DNA of 64,000 bases from Pseudoalteromonas sp. CO133X (GTDB lineage: Bacteria; Pseudomonadota; Gammaproteobacteria; Enterobacterales; Alteromonadaceae), in contig SGPE01000015.1 of assembly GCA_004208945.1 (NCBI GenBank), forward strand, positions 248,001 through 312,000, written 5' to 3'. This document shows, piece after piece, positions 1-9,397 of the stretch (position 1 is the first letter of the stretch; each line of letters starts with the position of its first letter). The notes under the pieces are model-generated. The model searched no databases and was not told the origin of the DNA. It saw nothing but the letters and a program-made list of their open reading frames with translations. Position numbers and translations under genes: made by a program.

Positions 1-2
1 TT

Positions 3-281
3 TATGATGATGAAGTAGAGGCACGCCCTGAATTACCGAAAGGCAATATTGAAATCCCAGTATTGAGCTTAAGCACGGAAGAACAATTAGCAGTGCTTGC
101 TTTTGCAGAGCGCAGTGATGAGCTTTCTGATGCGAGGCGCAGTGAACTCGCCGCAATTTTAGCTGAGCCATTTAAGTTAGAGGGCAATGAAGCGCAGAGT
201 ATGTTAATCGGTTATGCGCGTTTCTACTCAGGTCAGTTAAGTAACTCTAATGAACAGGCGCATAGTGAGACAGTGCAATGA
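3..281 (+). CDS. C-terminal end of a probable RDD-family membrane protein (partial)
   Basis: The frame is open from the left edge and ends in TGA at 279-281, so only the last 92 residues are visible. An internal TTG at 63 should not be taken as the start, because the frame continues upstream with acidic codons (YDDEVEARPELPKG). The visible part is soluble, acidic and glutamate-rich, with no membrane segment. RDD-family assignment rests on context: this slot, before a SpoIIM-like gene in DUF4129/MoxR/DUF58 operons, is usually filled by an RDD protein. The stop overlaps the next ATG (ATGA), suggesting coupled translation. Product identity is weak; the presence of a coding end is firm. Confidence 0.6.
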   Translation, partial: YDDEVEARPELPKGNIEIPVLSLSTEEQLAVLAFAERSDELSDARRSELAAILAEPFKLEGNEAQSMLIGYARFYSGQLSNSNEQAHSETVQ

Positions 282-1228
282 AGCAAACGCAATTTGTAAA
301 ATCGAATAGCCAGAGCTGGAATGAATTTAAGGCGCTTTGCGAGCTTGCAGAATCAGAAAGTTTGCCGGTTTATTTTCCTAATATGTACCGTAAGGTGTGT
401 AATGATTTAGCCATTGCCCGCAGTCGCCAATATAGCCCCGTACTTATTGAGCAAATTAATCGTTTAGTTCAGTATGGTCAAAAGCGCTTGTATTTATCTC
501 GCAGCAATCAGTTTTCTGAGATATGGCATGTTGCCCGCACAGCATTTCCTCGGGCCCTCTATGAGAACCGTATAATGCTGGGCATTAACTTATTAGCATT
601 TTGGGGCTTAGCACTTATCGCGTTTATTTGGGTGATGCTTGACCCTGATGCGGTATATACATTTTTGGGGCAAAGCACTGTACTGCAAATTGAAGAAATG
701 TATAACCCCGGGGGCAGTGTACAAACAGCTGAGCGTGGCGCAGCTCAAGATCTCATGATGTTTGGTGTTTATATTTACAATAACATTGGCATTGCATTTC
801 AAATGTTTGCTGGTGGGGTGTTGTTTTGTGTTGGCGCTGCATTTTTCTTACTATTTAACAGCTTTTACTTTGGTGCGATTGCCGCTCACATTGTTAATAT
901 TGGCTTTGAAGGGCCATTTTTCTCATTCGTTATAACCCATGGTTCATTTGAATTAACCGCGATTATTATTGCCTCTGCTGCAGGGTGTCAGATAGGTTAT
1001 GCATTATTGAATCCTGGTCATTTTACCCGCGGCTATGCAATTAAACAGGCCGCACAAAAAGCATTGCCTCTTATTGTTGGTGCGTTTTTAATGCTTGTTC
1101 TTGCGGCATTTATTGAGGCCTTTTGGTCGCCACGTGATATAGCCAATGAAATTAAATATAGTGTAGGGAGTGTTTGCTGGGCGTTTGTTTTGTATAGGCT
1201 ATACAAGGGGATGCGTTATGGAGCTTAA
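278..1228 (+). CDS. SpoIIM-like (stage II sporulation protein M family) membrane protein
   Basis: 316 residues. A soluble helical N-terminal third (about 1-95) precedes several hydrophobic segments (roughly 103-122, 170-200, 205-225, 228-250, 265-285, 295-312). The polytopic region with a SHGSFELTA-like stretch (here THGSFELTAIIIA, near 225) is the hallmark of the SpoIIM/DUF95 family. Despite the name, this family is widespread in non-sporulating bacteria, where it co-occurs with RDD and MoxR/DUF58 genes; its function there is unknown. The start ATG overlaps the preceding stop by 4 nt and the end overlaps the next gene by 11 nt, so the operon is tightly coupled. Confidence 0.85.
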   Translation: MKQTQFVKSNSQSWNEFKALCELAESESLPVYFPNMYRKVCNDLAIARSRQYSPVLIEQINRLVQYGQKRLYLSRSNQFSEIWHVARTAFPRALYENRIMLGINLLAFWGLALIAFIWVMLDPDAVYTFLGQSTVLQIEEMYNPGGSVQTAERGAAQDLMMFGVYIYNNIGIAFQMFAGGVLFCVGAAFFLLFNSFYFGAIAAHIVNIGFEGPFFSFVITHGSFELTAIIIASAAGCQIGYALLNPGHFTRGYAIKQAAQKALPLIVGAFLMLVLAAFIEAFWSPRDIANEIKYSVGSVCWAFVLYRLYKGMRYGA

Positions 1229-2684
1229 TAGGTTAAGTTTTAACCCGCGTAAACGTAGCGCCTATGAAAACTTTGATTTAACTGTATTATTAACTAAACA
1301 GCACTTTTTACCTTTGTTTAGCCTTTATATCTGCTTAGCTTTACCAACATTTTTGATATTAGGGTTTTTACTTGGCTGGTCAATCGCTGCATTTGCTGTA
1401 TGGCTATTAAAACCTTTATTTGAACGCCCTTTACTTGATTACATGTCGAAGGCTGTTTTTAGTCAACCAACCTCGATTAAGTCAAGCATACTGGTTATAA
1501 AGCAGCTTAAATTTAAGGATATGCTAGCGCATTTAACCGTATTTAGGCTCAGCCCTAATCGCGCATTTTTGGCTCCGGTGGAGCAATTAGAGCGCTTGTC
1601 AGCAGAGCGAAAGCAAAAACGTAAGCAAGTTCTTTTTGCAACATCAAAGCCAAAGCAAACCTTATGGATGCTTTTTTGCGTACATTTCGAGTTTATTGTT
1701 TTAATGGGACTTTCGGCTTTTTCAATTGCATTGATCCCAGACTCATTTTCTCTTGAAGAATCTATCTACCAATTCCAAGACTCTCCTGCTTGGCTAGAAA
1801 TTGCCTTTAACTTACTTTATTTATTAAGTATTTCCCTCGTCGCGCCATTATTTGTCACAGGGGGGTTTTTAGCCTATTTACATCGCAGGGTTGAGCTCGA
1901 AGGTTGGGACATTGAGCTTGCTTTTAAGAATATAAAAACACGTTTTGCACAGCCTTTGTCATTGATATTCGCTTGCTTACTTAGCTTTTTGGCAGCGATG
2001 CCACAAACCAGTTTTGCTGAGGAGCTTGATAAAGATGCTGTTAAAGAGCAAGTGATTACACTTTACAATCAAGATGATGTTATTGAAAAGAAAACGACTT
2101 GGGTTCCTGACTTTAATTTTGAGCAAGACAACGCAAGTCCATCATCGTTTGATTTTTCATGGCTGAGTAACTTTTTTGAGTTAATTGGATTTACGCTCAG
2201 CTATTTAGTATGGGGCTTTGTAGGATTACTTGCACTGTGGCTTGTTTATTATCTTGTTAAGAATAAAGGTTTTTTTACTGGGTTGAAGCTGCCTGAAAAG
2301 TCACAAAAAAAATCTGACCATGTTATTCCGTCTTTATTTACTGACATTAAACATGACGAACTTCCTGATGATTTAATTAGTGCTGCACTTGAGAGTTATC
2401 GTTCAGGAAACTTACGGTTAGCGCTTGGTTACTTATTGCATCACTCACTTCGCTGGGCACAGGTTCAGTATGAGATAAAACTTCATCGTTCAATGACTGA
2501 ACGTGAGTGTAAACAAGTAATTGATGCAAGCGTGTCCGAGCAATGGCAAGCTGTATTTAGCACATTATTTTCAGCATGGGTCAGTGTTGCTTGGGGACAT
2601 CGAAAACCTAATATCGACTTTGAACAACTTGCAGAGCAAATTAAGCAAATGTCGTTGCCTGTGGAGTTAAACCATGAAACTTAA
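1218..2684 (+). CDS. DUF4129 domain membrane protein
   Basis: 488 residues from ATG 1218. The frame is open from a TTG at 1170, but that would bury 59 bp in the upstream gene, and 1218 gives the common 11-bp overlap. Hydrophobic segments lie near residues 34-70, 152-175, 195-225, 245-260 and 325-350. The C-terminal cytosolic part (about 390-475) has the DUF4129 signature: a helical region with YRSGNLRLALGYLLHHSL, then a conserved TERE. DUF4129 proteins sit beside MoxR and DUF58 genes and are thought to belong to a membrane-associated assembly or maturation system; no biochemical role is established. The gene ends 11 nt inside the DUF4350 gene. Confidence 0.85.
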   Translation: MELNRLSFNPRKRSAYENFDLTVLLTKQHFLPLFSLYICLALPTFLILGFLLGWSIAAFAVWLLKPLFERPLLDYMSKAVFSQPTSIKSSILVIKQLKFKDMLAHLTVFRLSPNRAFLAPVEQLERLSAERKQKRKQVLFATSKPKQTLWMLFCVHFEFIVLMGLSAFSIALIPDSFSLEESIYQFQDSPAWLEIAFNLLYLLSISLVAPLFVTGGFLAYLHRRVELEGWDIELAFKNIKTRFAQPLSLIFACLLSFLAAMPQTSFAEELDKDAVKEQVITLYNQDDVIEKKTTWVPDFNFEQDNASPSSFDFSWLSNFFELIGFTLSYLVWGFVGLLALWLVYYLVKNKGFFTGLKLPEKSQKKSDHVIPSLFTDIKHDELPDDLISAALESYRSGNLRLALGYLLHHSLRWAQVQYEIKLHRSMTERECKQVIDASVSEQWQAVFSTLFSAWVSVAWGHRKPNIDFEQLAEQIKQMSLPVELNHET

Positions 2685-3822
2685 GTATTTTATGATTGGT
2701 TTACTGGTTTTAACCGTTGCTTTACTCGGGTCAATGTTGGCATCAGTAAAGTGGGAAAAACAGGAAGTAGAGATAGGTTTTCAACCAGAGGTAGCAAAAG
2801 ACAGCTTCACTTTGGCTCAGCGTTTATTGGCTTCATATGATGTGCAATGGCACAAAGACAAACGTTTAGCCAGCCAAACTAACCCCAATCAATTAACAAT
2901 AGACCCAAATACTATGCTGGTTGTTGATGAGGCTGTACTTGCTAACTCATATGAGCTAGATCAACAGCTAGTGCAGTGGGTCGCTGACGGTGGGCGTTTA
3001 GTGTATGTACTTAACCGACAGCGCGATGAGCTAGGGATTGATAACGCAATTTTTTTCCAAGAGTTAGGGATTGATGTTACAACCGTCGATGATGTGTTTG
3101 AATTCAATTTTGTGCTATTAGAAGAAGGCAGCTCAAATACAACACTGACAATTGATGAGACAACGCAATTAGAACTCGAACTTAGCCAAGCTTTTAAAAT
3201 TGATAGTTGCCAAGGCGTGCAAACAGAAAATCAAGCGGGTGATACTGTAATGTGCGATCTGCCCTTTGGTGCAGGCCGTGTTATTGTTTTACCATCACTG
3301 GCCCCTTTTACTAATTATAAGTTACGGCATCTAGATCATGGCAGCCTATTAGTTTGGTTAACTCAAGGTGCCAGTAAAGTGACGTATGTGCCGTATTTAA
3401 GTTACCCAAATTGGTTATCTAAGTTGTGGCATTGGAGCTGGCAGTTTGTGGTTAGCTTATTACTGACAGTGGTATTTGCTGTGTGGCATATTAGTAGCCG
3501 TATTGGCCGCGCATATGCGCCAGATGTCGATAGCAAAACAAGCTTTAATCAGCATATTCGAGCTATTGCAAATTTTTACACAGAACACGGTCATGAAGCG
3601 CGTTTATTTGAAGCGTTAAAAAAAGATTTTAATGCAAAAGTAGAGACGCGAGTCCCTAATTTCAAAATGCTTAGTGCACACAAACAGGCTGAGATTATTG
3701 CCAGCCTAACTCAGTTTGATAAAGAGCAAGTCGAGATCTTGCTTTCAAGCGAACTTCCCGAGTCTCGTGAACAACGAACAGATTATATAAAACGATATAG
3801 ACAATTAAGGAATGCCTTATGA
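2674..3822 (+). CDS. DUF4350 domain protein
   Basis: 382 residues. An N-terminal membrane anchor (about 5-24) leads into a periplasmic-type region of roughly 230 residues with a GATase-like fold (FTLAQRLLASYDVQW, then VVDEAVLANSYE and WVADGGRLVYV), as in DUF4350. A second membrane segment is at about 252-270 and a cytosolic helical tail follows. Proteins of this layout lie between DUF4129 and moxR genes in many Proteobacteria. The start ATG overlaps the upstream stop by 11 nt, and the stop region overlaps the moxR start by 4 nt. Function unknown; a ligand-binding or scaffold role in the MoxR system is inference. Confidence 0.8.
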   Translation: MKLKYFMIGLLVLTVALLGSMLASVKWEKQEVEIGFQPEVAKDSFTLAQRLLASYDVQWHKDKRLASQTNPNQLTIDPNTMLVVDEAVLANSYELDQQLVQWVADGGRLVYVLNRQRDELGIDNAIFFQELGIDVTTVDDVFEFNFVLLEEGSSNTTLTIDETTQLELELSQAFKIDSCQGVQTENQAGDTVMCDLPFGAGRVIVLPSLAPFTNYKLRHLDHGSLLVWLTQGASKVTYVPYLSYPNWLSKLWHWSWQFVVSLLLTVVFAVWHISSRIGRAYAPDVDSKTSFNQHIRAIANFYTEHGHEARLFEALKKDFNAKVETRVPNFKMLSAHKQAEIIASLTQFDKEQVEILLSSELPESREQRTDYIKRYRQLRNAL

Positions 3823-4802
3823 GCACGGAACTAGATACTCACTCATTGAGCCTGGTAGATGCGGCAAACGCAGTAAAAAAAGTGAAAGAAAATATTGCGC
3901 GTGTTCTTGTTGGTCAAGATGCCATTGTAGAAGACGTATTAACAGTCTTGTTTGCCGGCGGACATGTGTTACTTGAGGGTGTACCAGGGCTTGGTAAGAC
4001 CTTGTTGGTACGAGCACTTGCTAAAAGCTTGAGTGTTGATTTTTCACGGGTTCAGTTTACACCCGATTTAATGCCATCGGATGTCGTTGGTCACAGTTTA
4101 TATGATATGAAATCGGGTGAATTTAATATTAAAAAGGGACCTGCTTTCACCAACATATTATTGGCCGATGAAATAAACCGTGCACCTGCAAAAACTCAGT
4201 CAGCGCTACTTGAAGTGATGCAAGAACAACAAATAACCATTGATGGTGACACGCTGTCAATCGACTCGCCATTTATGGTTCTTGCCACGCAAAACCCGCT
4301 TGACCAAGAAGGTACGTATCCGCTACCTGAAGCAGAACTTGACCGTTTCATGATGAAGATTGAGCTAGGGTTTCCTTCGTTCGAATCTGAAGTGGAGTTA
4401 CTAAAACTAAACACCAAGATGGTTTCGAATGAATCAACCGTTGATGCATTGCCTGCTGTATTGAATGCTGCCCAAATTGCACAAATTAAACAGCTTTGTG
4501 CAGATATATTAGTGGACGAACAGATTTTAAATTATGCGGTTGATATTACGCGTAGCTCAAGAACGTGGCAGGGAGTTTTACATGGTGCAGGGTTGCGAGC
4601 ATCTATTAATATTATTAAAGCGGCAAAAGTTATGGCGCTAATGAATGGTCGCGACTTCGTAACCCCTGATGATGTTAAATCAGTGTCAGTTAACATACTT
4701 CGCCATCGTTTGATCTTATCTGCTGATCTTGAGCTTGAAGGTGTGTCATTTGATGAAGTGATTAGTGCCATTCTTGCTAGTGTTGAAGCACCACGATCAT
4801 GA
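3819..4802 (+). CDS. MoxR-family AAA+ ATPase
   Basis: 327 residues, typical of MoxR proteins. Walker A is GVPGLGKT at about 54-61, Walker B is LLADEINRAP near 113-122, and the sensor/arginine region ATQNPLDQEGTYPLPEAELDRF is complete. The C-terminal lid domain includes LRASINIIKAAK and ends with the usual HRL segment. MoxR ATPases act as chaperone-like factors with DUF58/VWA partners and support maturation of complexes or envelope stress tolerance. The ATG overlaps the upstream stop (ATGA) and the gene overlaps the downstream DUF58 gene by 4 nt, so the two are co-translated. Confidence 0.93.
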   Translation: MSTELDTHSLSLVDAANAVKKVKENIARVLVGQDAIVEDVLTVLFAGGHVLLEGVPGLGKTLLVRALAKSLSVDFSRVQFTPDLMPSDVVGHSLYDMKSGEFNIKKGPAFTNILLADEINRAPAKTQSALLEVMQEQQITIDGDTLSIDSPFMVLATQNPLDQEGTYPLPEAELDRFMMKIELGFPSFESEVELLKLNTKMVSNESTVDALPAVLNAAQIAQIKQLCADILVDEQILNYAVDITRSSRTWQGVLHGAGLRASINIIKAAKVMALMNGRDFVTPDDVKSVSVNILRHRLILSADLELEGVSFDEVISAILASVEAPRS

Positions 4803-6118
4803 AACGTATAAAGCTAAGACCATCAAAACGCCTAGTACAGATACTGAGTGTTATTGTCCTCTTAGTGGTGGTATCTGCTTTGATTGAGCTTAGCAGCTTA
4901 TTTATTACGCTACTGCTTTGTATTCCTTTGCTGATTGCTTGTGTTGATTGTTACTTTTCGCGATTTGCGCACAATGTATCTGTAGAGCTTTCAACAAATC
5001 AAAATATGGCGTTATATCGCTGGCAGCCAATAAAGTTGCTACTAAAAAATAAAGCGAAACAGGTTCTACGTGCTGATATCAGTATTCATTTAACAAATGC
5101 TCTGGAGCTTGCTGAAGCTGTAAAAAGTATTGAACTTGAGACAAACCAACAAGCTGAGCTTAGCTACTCTATGCGTGCCCATAAGCGAGGAGATGCAGAT
5201 ATTTCGGCGGTTGAATTACGTATAACTTCTGCGTTTGGGTTATGGCAATCAAATTGGTTAGCAGCACATCGTACCCAGTTAAAAGTATACCCAGACTTTA
5301 GCCGTGTCACGTCGAAGCAACACCTTAATGGCGTAACAAATAAACCAATTAATGGCCTTAAGCTAACAAAAAAACGTGGTGATGGAATTGAGTTTCATCA
5401 ACTAAGAGAGTATCGCCAAGGTGACAGCGTTAGGCAGATAGATTGGCAAGCAACCAGTAAACGCCGTAAATTAATATCCCGAGAATACCAAGAAGAGCAA
5501 AACCAGCATGTAATTGTTATGCTGGATGCTTCAAAGAAAATGGCTATAGAGGCTAAAGAGGGCAGTCACTTTGACCACGCGCTAAATGCATTATTGTTAC
5601 TATCACACACGGTATTAAAGCAAGGCGATTGGTTTAGTATGCAAAGCTTCAATCAAAACGTGCGTTGGTTACCGGGTGTAAAAGGGGCACAAAACGTGTC
5701 GCGGGTGATGAACCACTTTTATGATCTTTACCCAGATCAAAGTAGCAGTGATTATGTGGTTGCTGTAAATCAGCTAATTGCCAAGCGCAGTAAGCGCTCT
5801 TTAGTTTTACTCGTTACAACACTCGACGAACAAAGTATTGATGAATTACTGCCTGCGATAAAACTATTACAGAAGCATCATTTAGTTGCTTTAATCAACA
5901 TAAATAACCGCTCTGTGAGTGAAGTGCTTAAAGAGCCAATTCAAAAGTACGAAGATGCAACAAGTTATTGCGCAGCACTCAGTTTATTAAATACACATAA
6001 GAAAAACATGGCGAAACTGAGAAAAGAAGGGGTGATTGCGATTGATTGTAACCCTGAGCAGTTATTGCCTCATGTGCTCAATACATATTTGAATGTGAAA
6101 CATTCAGGTGCTTTATAA
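4799..6118 (+). CDS. DUF58 domain (VWA-like) protein, MoxR partner
   Basis: 439 residues. Two hydrophobic segments near the N terminus (about 13-32 and 34-48) precede a beta-rich region and the DUF58 core, whose signature GDGIEFHQLREYRQGDSVRQIDWQ-type motif is at about 195-218. A von Willebrand A-like part follows (VIVMLDASKKM near 238, a MIDAS-like DxS). DUF58 proteins are the standard partners of MoxR ATPases. This is the last gene of the operon and is followed by a bidirectional terminator at 6171-6199. Confidence 0.9.
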   Translation: MKRIKLRPSKRLVQILSVIVLLVVVSALIELSSLFITLLLCIPLLIACVDCYFSRFAHNVSVELSTNQNMALYRWQPIKLLLKNKAKQVLRADISIHLTNALELAEAVKSIELETNQQAELSYSMRAHKRGDADISAVELRITSAFGLWQSNWLAAHRTQLKVYPDFSRVTSKQHLNGVTNKPINGLKLTKKRGDGIEFHQLREYRQGDSVRQIDWQATSKRRKLISREYQEEQNQHVIVMLDASKKMAIEAKEGSHFDHALNALLLLSHTVLKQGDWFSMQSFNQNVRWLPGVKGAQNVSRVMNHFYDLYPDQSSSDYVVAVNQLIAKRSKRSLVLLVTTLDEQSIDELLPAIKLLQKHHLVALININNRSVSEVLKEPIQKYEDATSYCAALSLLNTHKKNMAKLRKEGVIAIDCNPEQLLPHVLNTYLNVKHSGAL

Positions 6119-6170
6119 TGATGCAGTTAAGTAACTAAAACATACTTGGATGTTAAACGGGACACATAGT

Positions 6171-6199
6171 AAAAAGGCATTAAAATTTAATGCCTTTTT
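6171..6199. terminator. Bidirectional rho-independent terminator
   Basis: Near-perfect inverted repeat AAAAAGGCATTAAA / TTTAATGCCTTTTT with A- and T-tracts on both sides, placed between the convergent DUF58 gene and the minus-strand gene ending at 6220. It can serve both strands. Confidence 0.85.
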
Positions 6200-6219
6200 C
6201 ATTATGAAATTAAAGTAGC

Positions 6220-6696
6220 TTATTGCTGTCTATCAATTGCTTCATTAATCTTGTATTGGAAGTAAATAACGTTAAAGAAGAACGTTAAAATACCATTTAA
6301 TTTTACAGGCTCAGCGCTACCTTCATTAATTAATTCTGTGAGTGAAGTACGCAGTGAGAAAATTAAAATAATGGCTACGACAAATGAGGCTAGCGACACA
6401 ATAAAGCCGAGCTCAGGTAAAATACCGGCTATTGATAAAACAAGGTTAACCACATACAGCGCCACATAGCCATAAACTAGTCCTTGAGCTATTTGGTTTT
6501 TCGCCAGTGAGTTTGCTTTGTTTGTTCTATTTACAAGCCAGTACACACTGTAGATACCTAATGTGATGATACTTAAAAAGAACACGCCCCATGCCGAGAA
6601 GCGGTCAAAGTTCAAAATGGGTTTGTTGCTACCATCGTTATTTTGTGTAAGGTTTGCTTCCGGTGCCTCGTAGACGTTTGCAGTATTGTCAGACAT
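6220..6696 (-). CDS. DUF4234-like small membrane protein
   Basis: 158 residues from ATG 6696, preceded by AGGAGA. A short polar N terminus leads to a segment with the pattern FFLSIITLGIYSVYWLV, matching the start of DUF4234 proteins (an aromatic-rich first helix with TLGIY..YW). Further hydrophobic segments are at about 75-95 and 97-116. The C terminus is mixed (FFNVIYFQYKINEAID), as in that family. Function unknown. It is monocistronic, between a terminator and an AT-rich intergenic region. Confidence 0.7.
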   Translation of the reverse strand: MSDNTANVYEAPEANLTQNNDGSNKPILNFDRFSAWGVFFLSIITLGIYSVYWLVNRTNKANSLAKNQIAQGLVYGYVALYVVNLVLSIAGILPELGFIVSLASFVVAIILIFSLRTSLTELINEGSAEPVKLNGILTFFFNVIYFQYKINEAIDRQQ

Positions 6697-6903
6697 GATG
6701 TCTCCTAATCATTTTTGTTTATTCCTTATGTGCATCTATGCACGTTCCTATTTTAACAATTTTGACCGCTTTGTATATAAATAATACAATTTTTTATTAG
6801 GTTTATGTTTGATATTTAAGAATATAATCTGCCTTTATAGTGGCTATTTACATCCTGACGTTTTCACTGGTGCTTAAGTTATGTACACTGCGCGCTTATA
6901 ACT

Positions 6904-7110
6904 GTGGGGGCTATTGTGTTTTTTGTTTGTGTGAGTTGTGTATTTATTTTTGTAATGTATTTAGAGTCCGTTTCAAAAGGCATGCCTGTTAAACGATGGG
7001 TACTTTTAGGGGGGGCGCTAGGCCCTGTTGCTTGGTGCTTGTTTAACATCCATTATCGACGTGCATTGATACGTCATATCGGCTTACGAGCGTGCAGCTG
7101 GCGACCTTAA
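6904..7110 (+). CDS. Small hypothetical membrane protein
   Basis: 68 residues from a GTG at 6904. The first 20 residues are strongly hydrophobic (IVFFVCVSCVFIFVMYL), followed by SKGMPVKRWVLLGGALGPVAWCLFNIHYRRA, a second hydrophobic stretch flanked by basic residues. The layout suggests a two-helix inner-membrane protein. It ends 4 nt inside the convergent GGDEF/EAL gene and has only a weak ribosome site, so its expression is uncertain. No family recognised. Confidence 0.5.
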   Translation: MGAIVFFVCVSCVFIFVMYLESVSKGMPVKRWVLLGGALGPVAWCLFNIHYRRALIRHIGLRACSWRP

Positions 7111-9344
7111 ACTTCAACGCTTCTTAATAAACTGGGCGCTGATTTATTACGCTGTTTTTTCAAAAAAGCTGTGAACTCAGGTTGTGACAAGGGTTTTGAG
7201 TAGTAATAACCTTGTACTGTTTGGCAATTTAATTGCTCTAACATCGCTATTTGCTCTGCTTTTTCAACGCCTTCAGCAACAACATGTAAGTCAAGGTTGT
7301 GTGCAATGGTAACGATAGAGTCGACCATATTACGGCCTCGTTCTGATTGCATGTCGTCTATAAAAGCTTTATCAACTTTTAATGTATTGAGTGGGAACTG
7401 CTTTAAGTAAGCCAACGATGAGTAACCCGTACCAAAGTCATCCATTGCTAAGTGTATACCTCTGGCACTAAGAGAACGCATCACTGAAATTGCTTCATTA
7501 GGATCGTCCATTACCGTTCCTTCGGTTATTTCGAGCTCTAAAAAGTAAGAGGGTAGTTCATTCTTTTGTAAAATTACATCAATGCGAGTCGTTAAATCAG
7601 GTAAGCTAAATTGCTTTGCAGATAGGTTTACAGCGACACGACCATTAAATAACCCTTGGTCGATCCATGTCTTCACATCACGACAGGCTTTATTAAGCAC
7701 CACTTCACCGATTTCAATAATTTGCCCCGTTTCTTCTGCGATAGGAATAAACATTCCTGGGCTGATAATCCCCTTTTTAGGTGTGATGAAACGCACAAGT
7801 GCTTCCATACCATCCAATTTTCCGGTGCGAATATTCATTTTGGGTTGATAATAAACTTCAAAATGATCTTCTTTTAATCCGTAACGCATTAGGTTTTCTA
7901 TTTGCAGACGTTTAACGGCTTGGCGGTTCATTGTGTCGTTAAAGAATAAGTAACTATTGCCTTTTTTCTTAGCGTGGTACATCGCTGTATCGGCATTTTT
8001 TAATAAAAGCTCAGGTGTATTGCCATCTTCAGGGAACAGTACGATACCAACACTCGAGGTGATTACTAGCTCATGGCCTGCCATGTTAAAAGGTGTGGCA
8101 ATCGCTGCTAAAAACAGCTTTGCCATTCGCGTAATCGTATGAATGTCGTTGGTGCCTGACATAACAAGTGCAAACTCATCACCACCAAGGCGATAAAATA
8201 CGTCTTTTTCACGGGTGAGCTTATTTAATCTCATGGCCAATTTGGCGAGCAGGCTGTCACCAAGTTGATGGCCTAAGGAATCATTGATCTTTTTAAAGTT
8301 ATCTAAGTCAAATACTAATAGGGCATGATGATTATCTTGTTTGGCGAGCTTTTTAAGATTAGTAAAAAATAAATTACGGTTAGGCAAGCCGGTAGTACGG
8401 TCTCGGTTTGATAAATTATGTAATTGTGACTCAGCTTTTTTGCGCTCTGTTTGGTCAGAATAAACCACAACGTAATTACATATTTGATTATGCTCGTTTT
8501 TGATTTCGTCGATAGAAATCTCTATGGGGAGTAACTGTCGTTGTGCATTTCTAAGTTTAACTTCTTGCTGCCAGTGATCTGTAGCTCTAACCGTTGCTTT
8601 TATTTCATCTACGTAGCTTTGATCATAGCCAAAAAGAGCAAAATCTTTCTTTAGATATTGCTCTCGAGTACCACCAAAAAGGGTCAAAAAGCTGGGGTTT
8701 AAATCAACTAATTTAAAGTTTTTATCGTAAATTGCGATGGCATCAGTCAGTGACTCAACACATTTTGCAAATAGGTTTAAACGTGCTTCTGTGGATTTGA
8801 GCTGTGATATGTCACGTACGGTGCCAGTCATACGTAGGGGGTTAAGATTGACATCTTTTTCAATAATCTTTCCACGGTCGAGTACCCAATGCCAACGCTC
8901 TAAGCTGTCTTTTATACGATAGCTTGCTTCAAAAAAGGCAGTGTGTTCAGCAAAGTGTTTTTTAAGGGCTTTTTCAACATGTTGTAAATCATGAGGGTGG
9001 ATTAAATCACGGTTGGGCGGGAAGCCTGCTGCGTTATTCGTATCGGTGGTATATTTATCGTTTATACGAATAACTTCACCTGTTTTTATATTCCAGTCCC
9101 ACAGAGTATCACCGCTGCCTTCTACGGTACTTTTTAATCTATGTTCTGAAATACGAAGTTGATGGCGTGAGCGTTTGAGCTTATAAATAACGAATAGCAA
9201 ATACGGTAATAACAGCAGCATTATAGAGCTAGGTATAAGCAATAGGGTGCTTTGCTCTAGCTCTATAGGGCTTGCAGCGGCTGAAAATATACCGGCCATA
9301 TTGATTGTTAAAAATACAGAAATCATTGTTATTATTTTTGTCAT
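7107..9344 (-). CDS. PAS-PAS-GGDEF-EAL cyclic-di-GMP enzyme
   Basis: 745 residues. A signal-like segment (about 5-24) and a membrane helix (33-52) are followed by two PAS domains (about 70-185 and 190-305; the first ends with the PAC-like TGTVRDIS). The GGDEF domain keeps GGDEF at 387-391, and the EAL domain keeps EAL at 514-516 plus the DDFGTGYSS loop near 635. Both active sites look intact, so it could make and degrade c-di-GMP; which activity dominates cannot be read from sequence. It is a membrane-bound sensor probably affecting motility or biofilm. The upstream M16 protease gene lies on the same strand 53 nt away. Confidence 0.95.
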   Translation of the reverse strand: MTKIITMISVFLTINMAGIFSAAASPIELEQSTLLLIPSSIMLLLLPYLLFVIYKLKRSRHQLRISEHRLKSTVEGSGDTLWDWNIKTGEVIRINDKYTTDTNNAAGFPPNRDLIHPHDLQHVEKALKKHFAEHTAFFEASYRIKDSLERWHWVLDRGKIIEKDVNLNPLRMTGTVRDISQLKSTEARLNLFAKCVESLTDAIAIYDKNFKLVDLNPSFLTLFGGTREQYLKKDFALFGYDQSYVDEIKATVRATDHWQQEVKLRNAQRQLLPIEISIDEIKNEHNQICNYVVVYSDQTERKKAESQLHNLSNRDRTTGLPNRNLFFTNLKKLAKQDNHHALLVFDLDNFKKINDSLGHQLGDSLLAKLAMRLNKLTREKDVFYRLGGDEFALVMSGTNDIHTITRMAKLFLAAIATPFNMAGHELVITSSVGIVLFPEDGNTPELLLKNADTAMYHAKKKGNSYLFFNDTMNRQAVKRLQIENLMRYGLKEDHFEVYYQPKMNIRTGKLDGMEALVRFITPKKGIISPGMFIPIAEETGQIIEIGEVVLNKACRDVKTWIDQGLFNGRVAVNLSAKQFSLPDLTTRIDVILQKNELPSYFLELEITEGTVMDDPNEAISVMRSLSARGIHLAMDDFGTGYSSLAYLKQFPLNTLKVDKAFIDDMQSERGRNMVDSIVTIAHNLDLHVVAEGVEKAEQIAMLEQLNCQTVQGYYYSKPLSQPEFTAFLKKQRNKSAPSLLRSVEV

Positions 9345-9397
9345 TAATGCAATACCTTAATTCGCACCAGATAATTTAATCTAAGCTCGCAAGCGAG

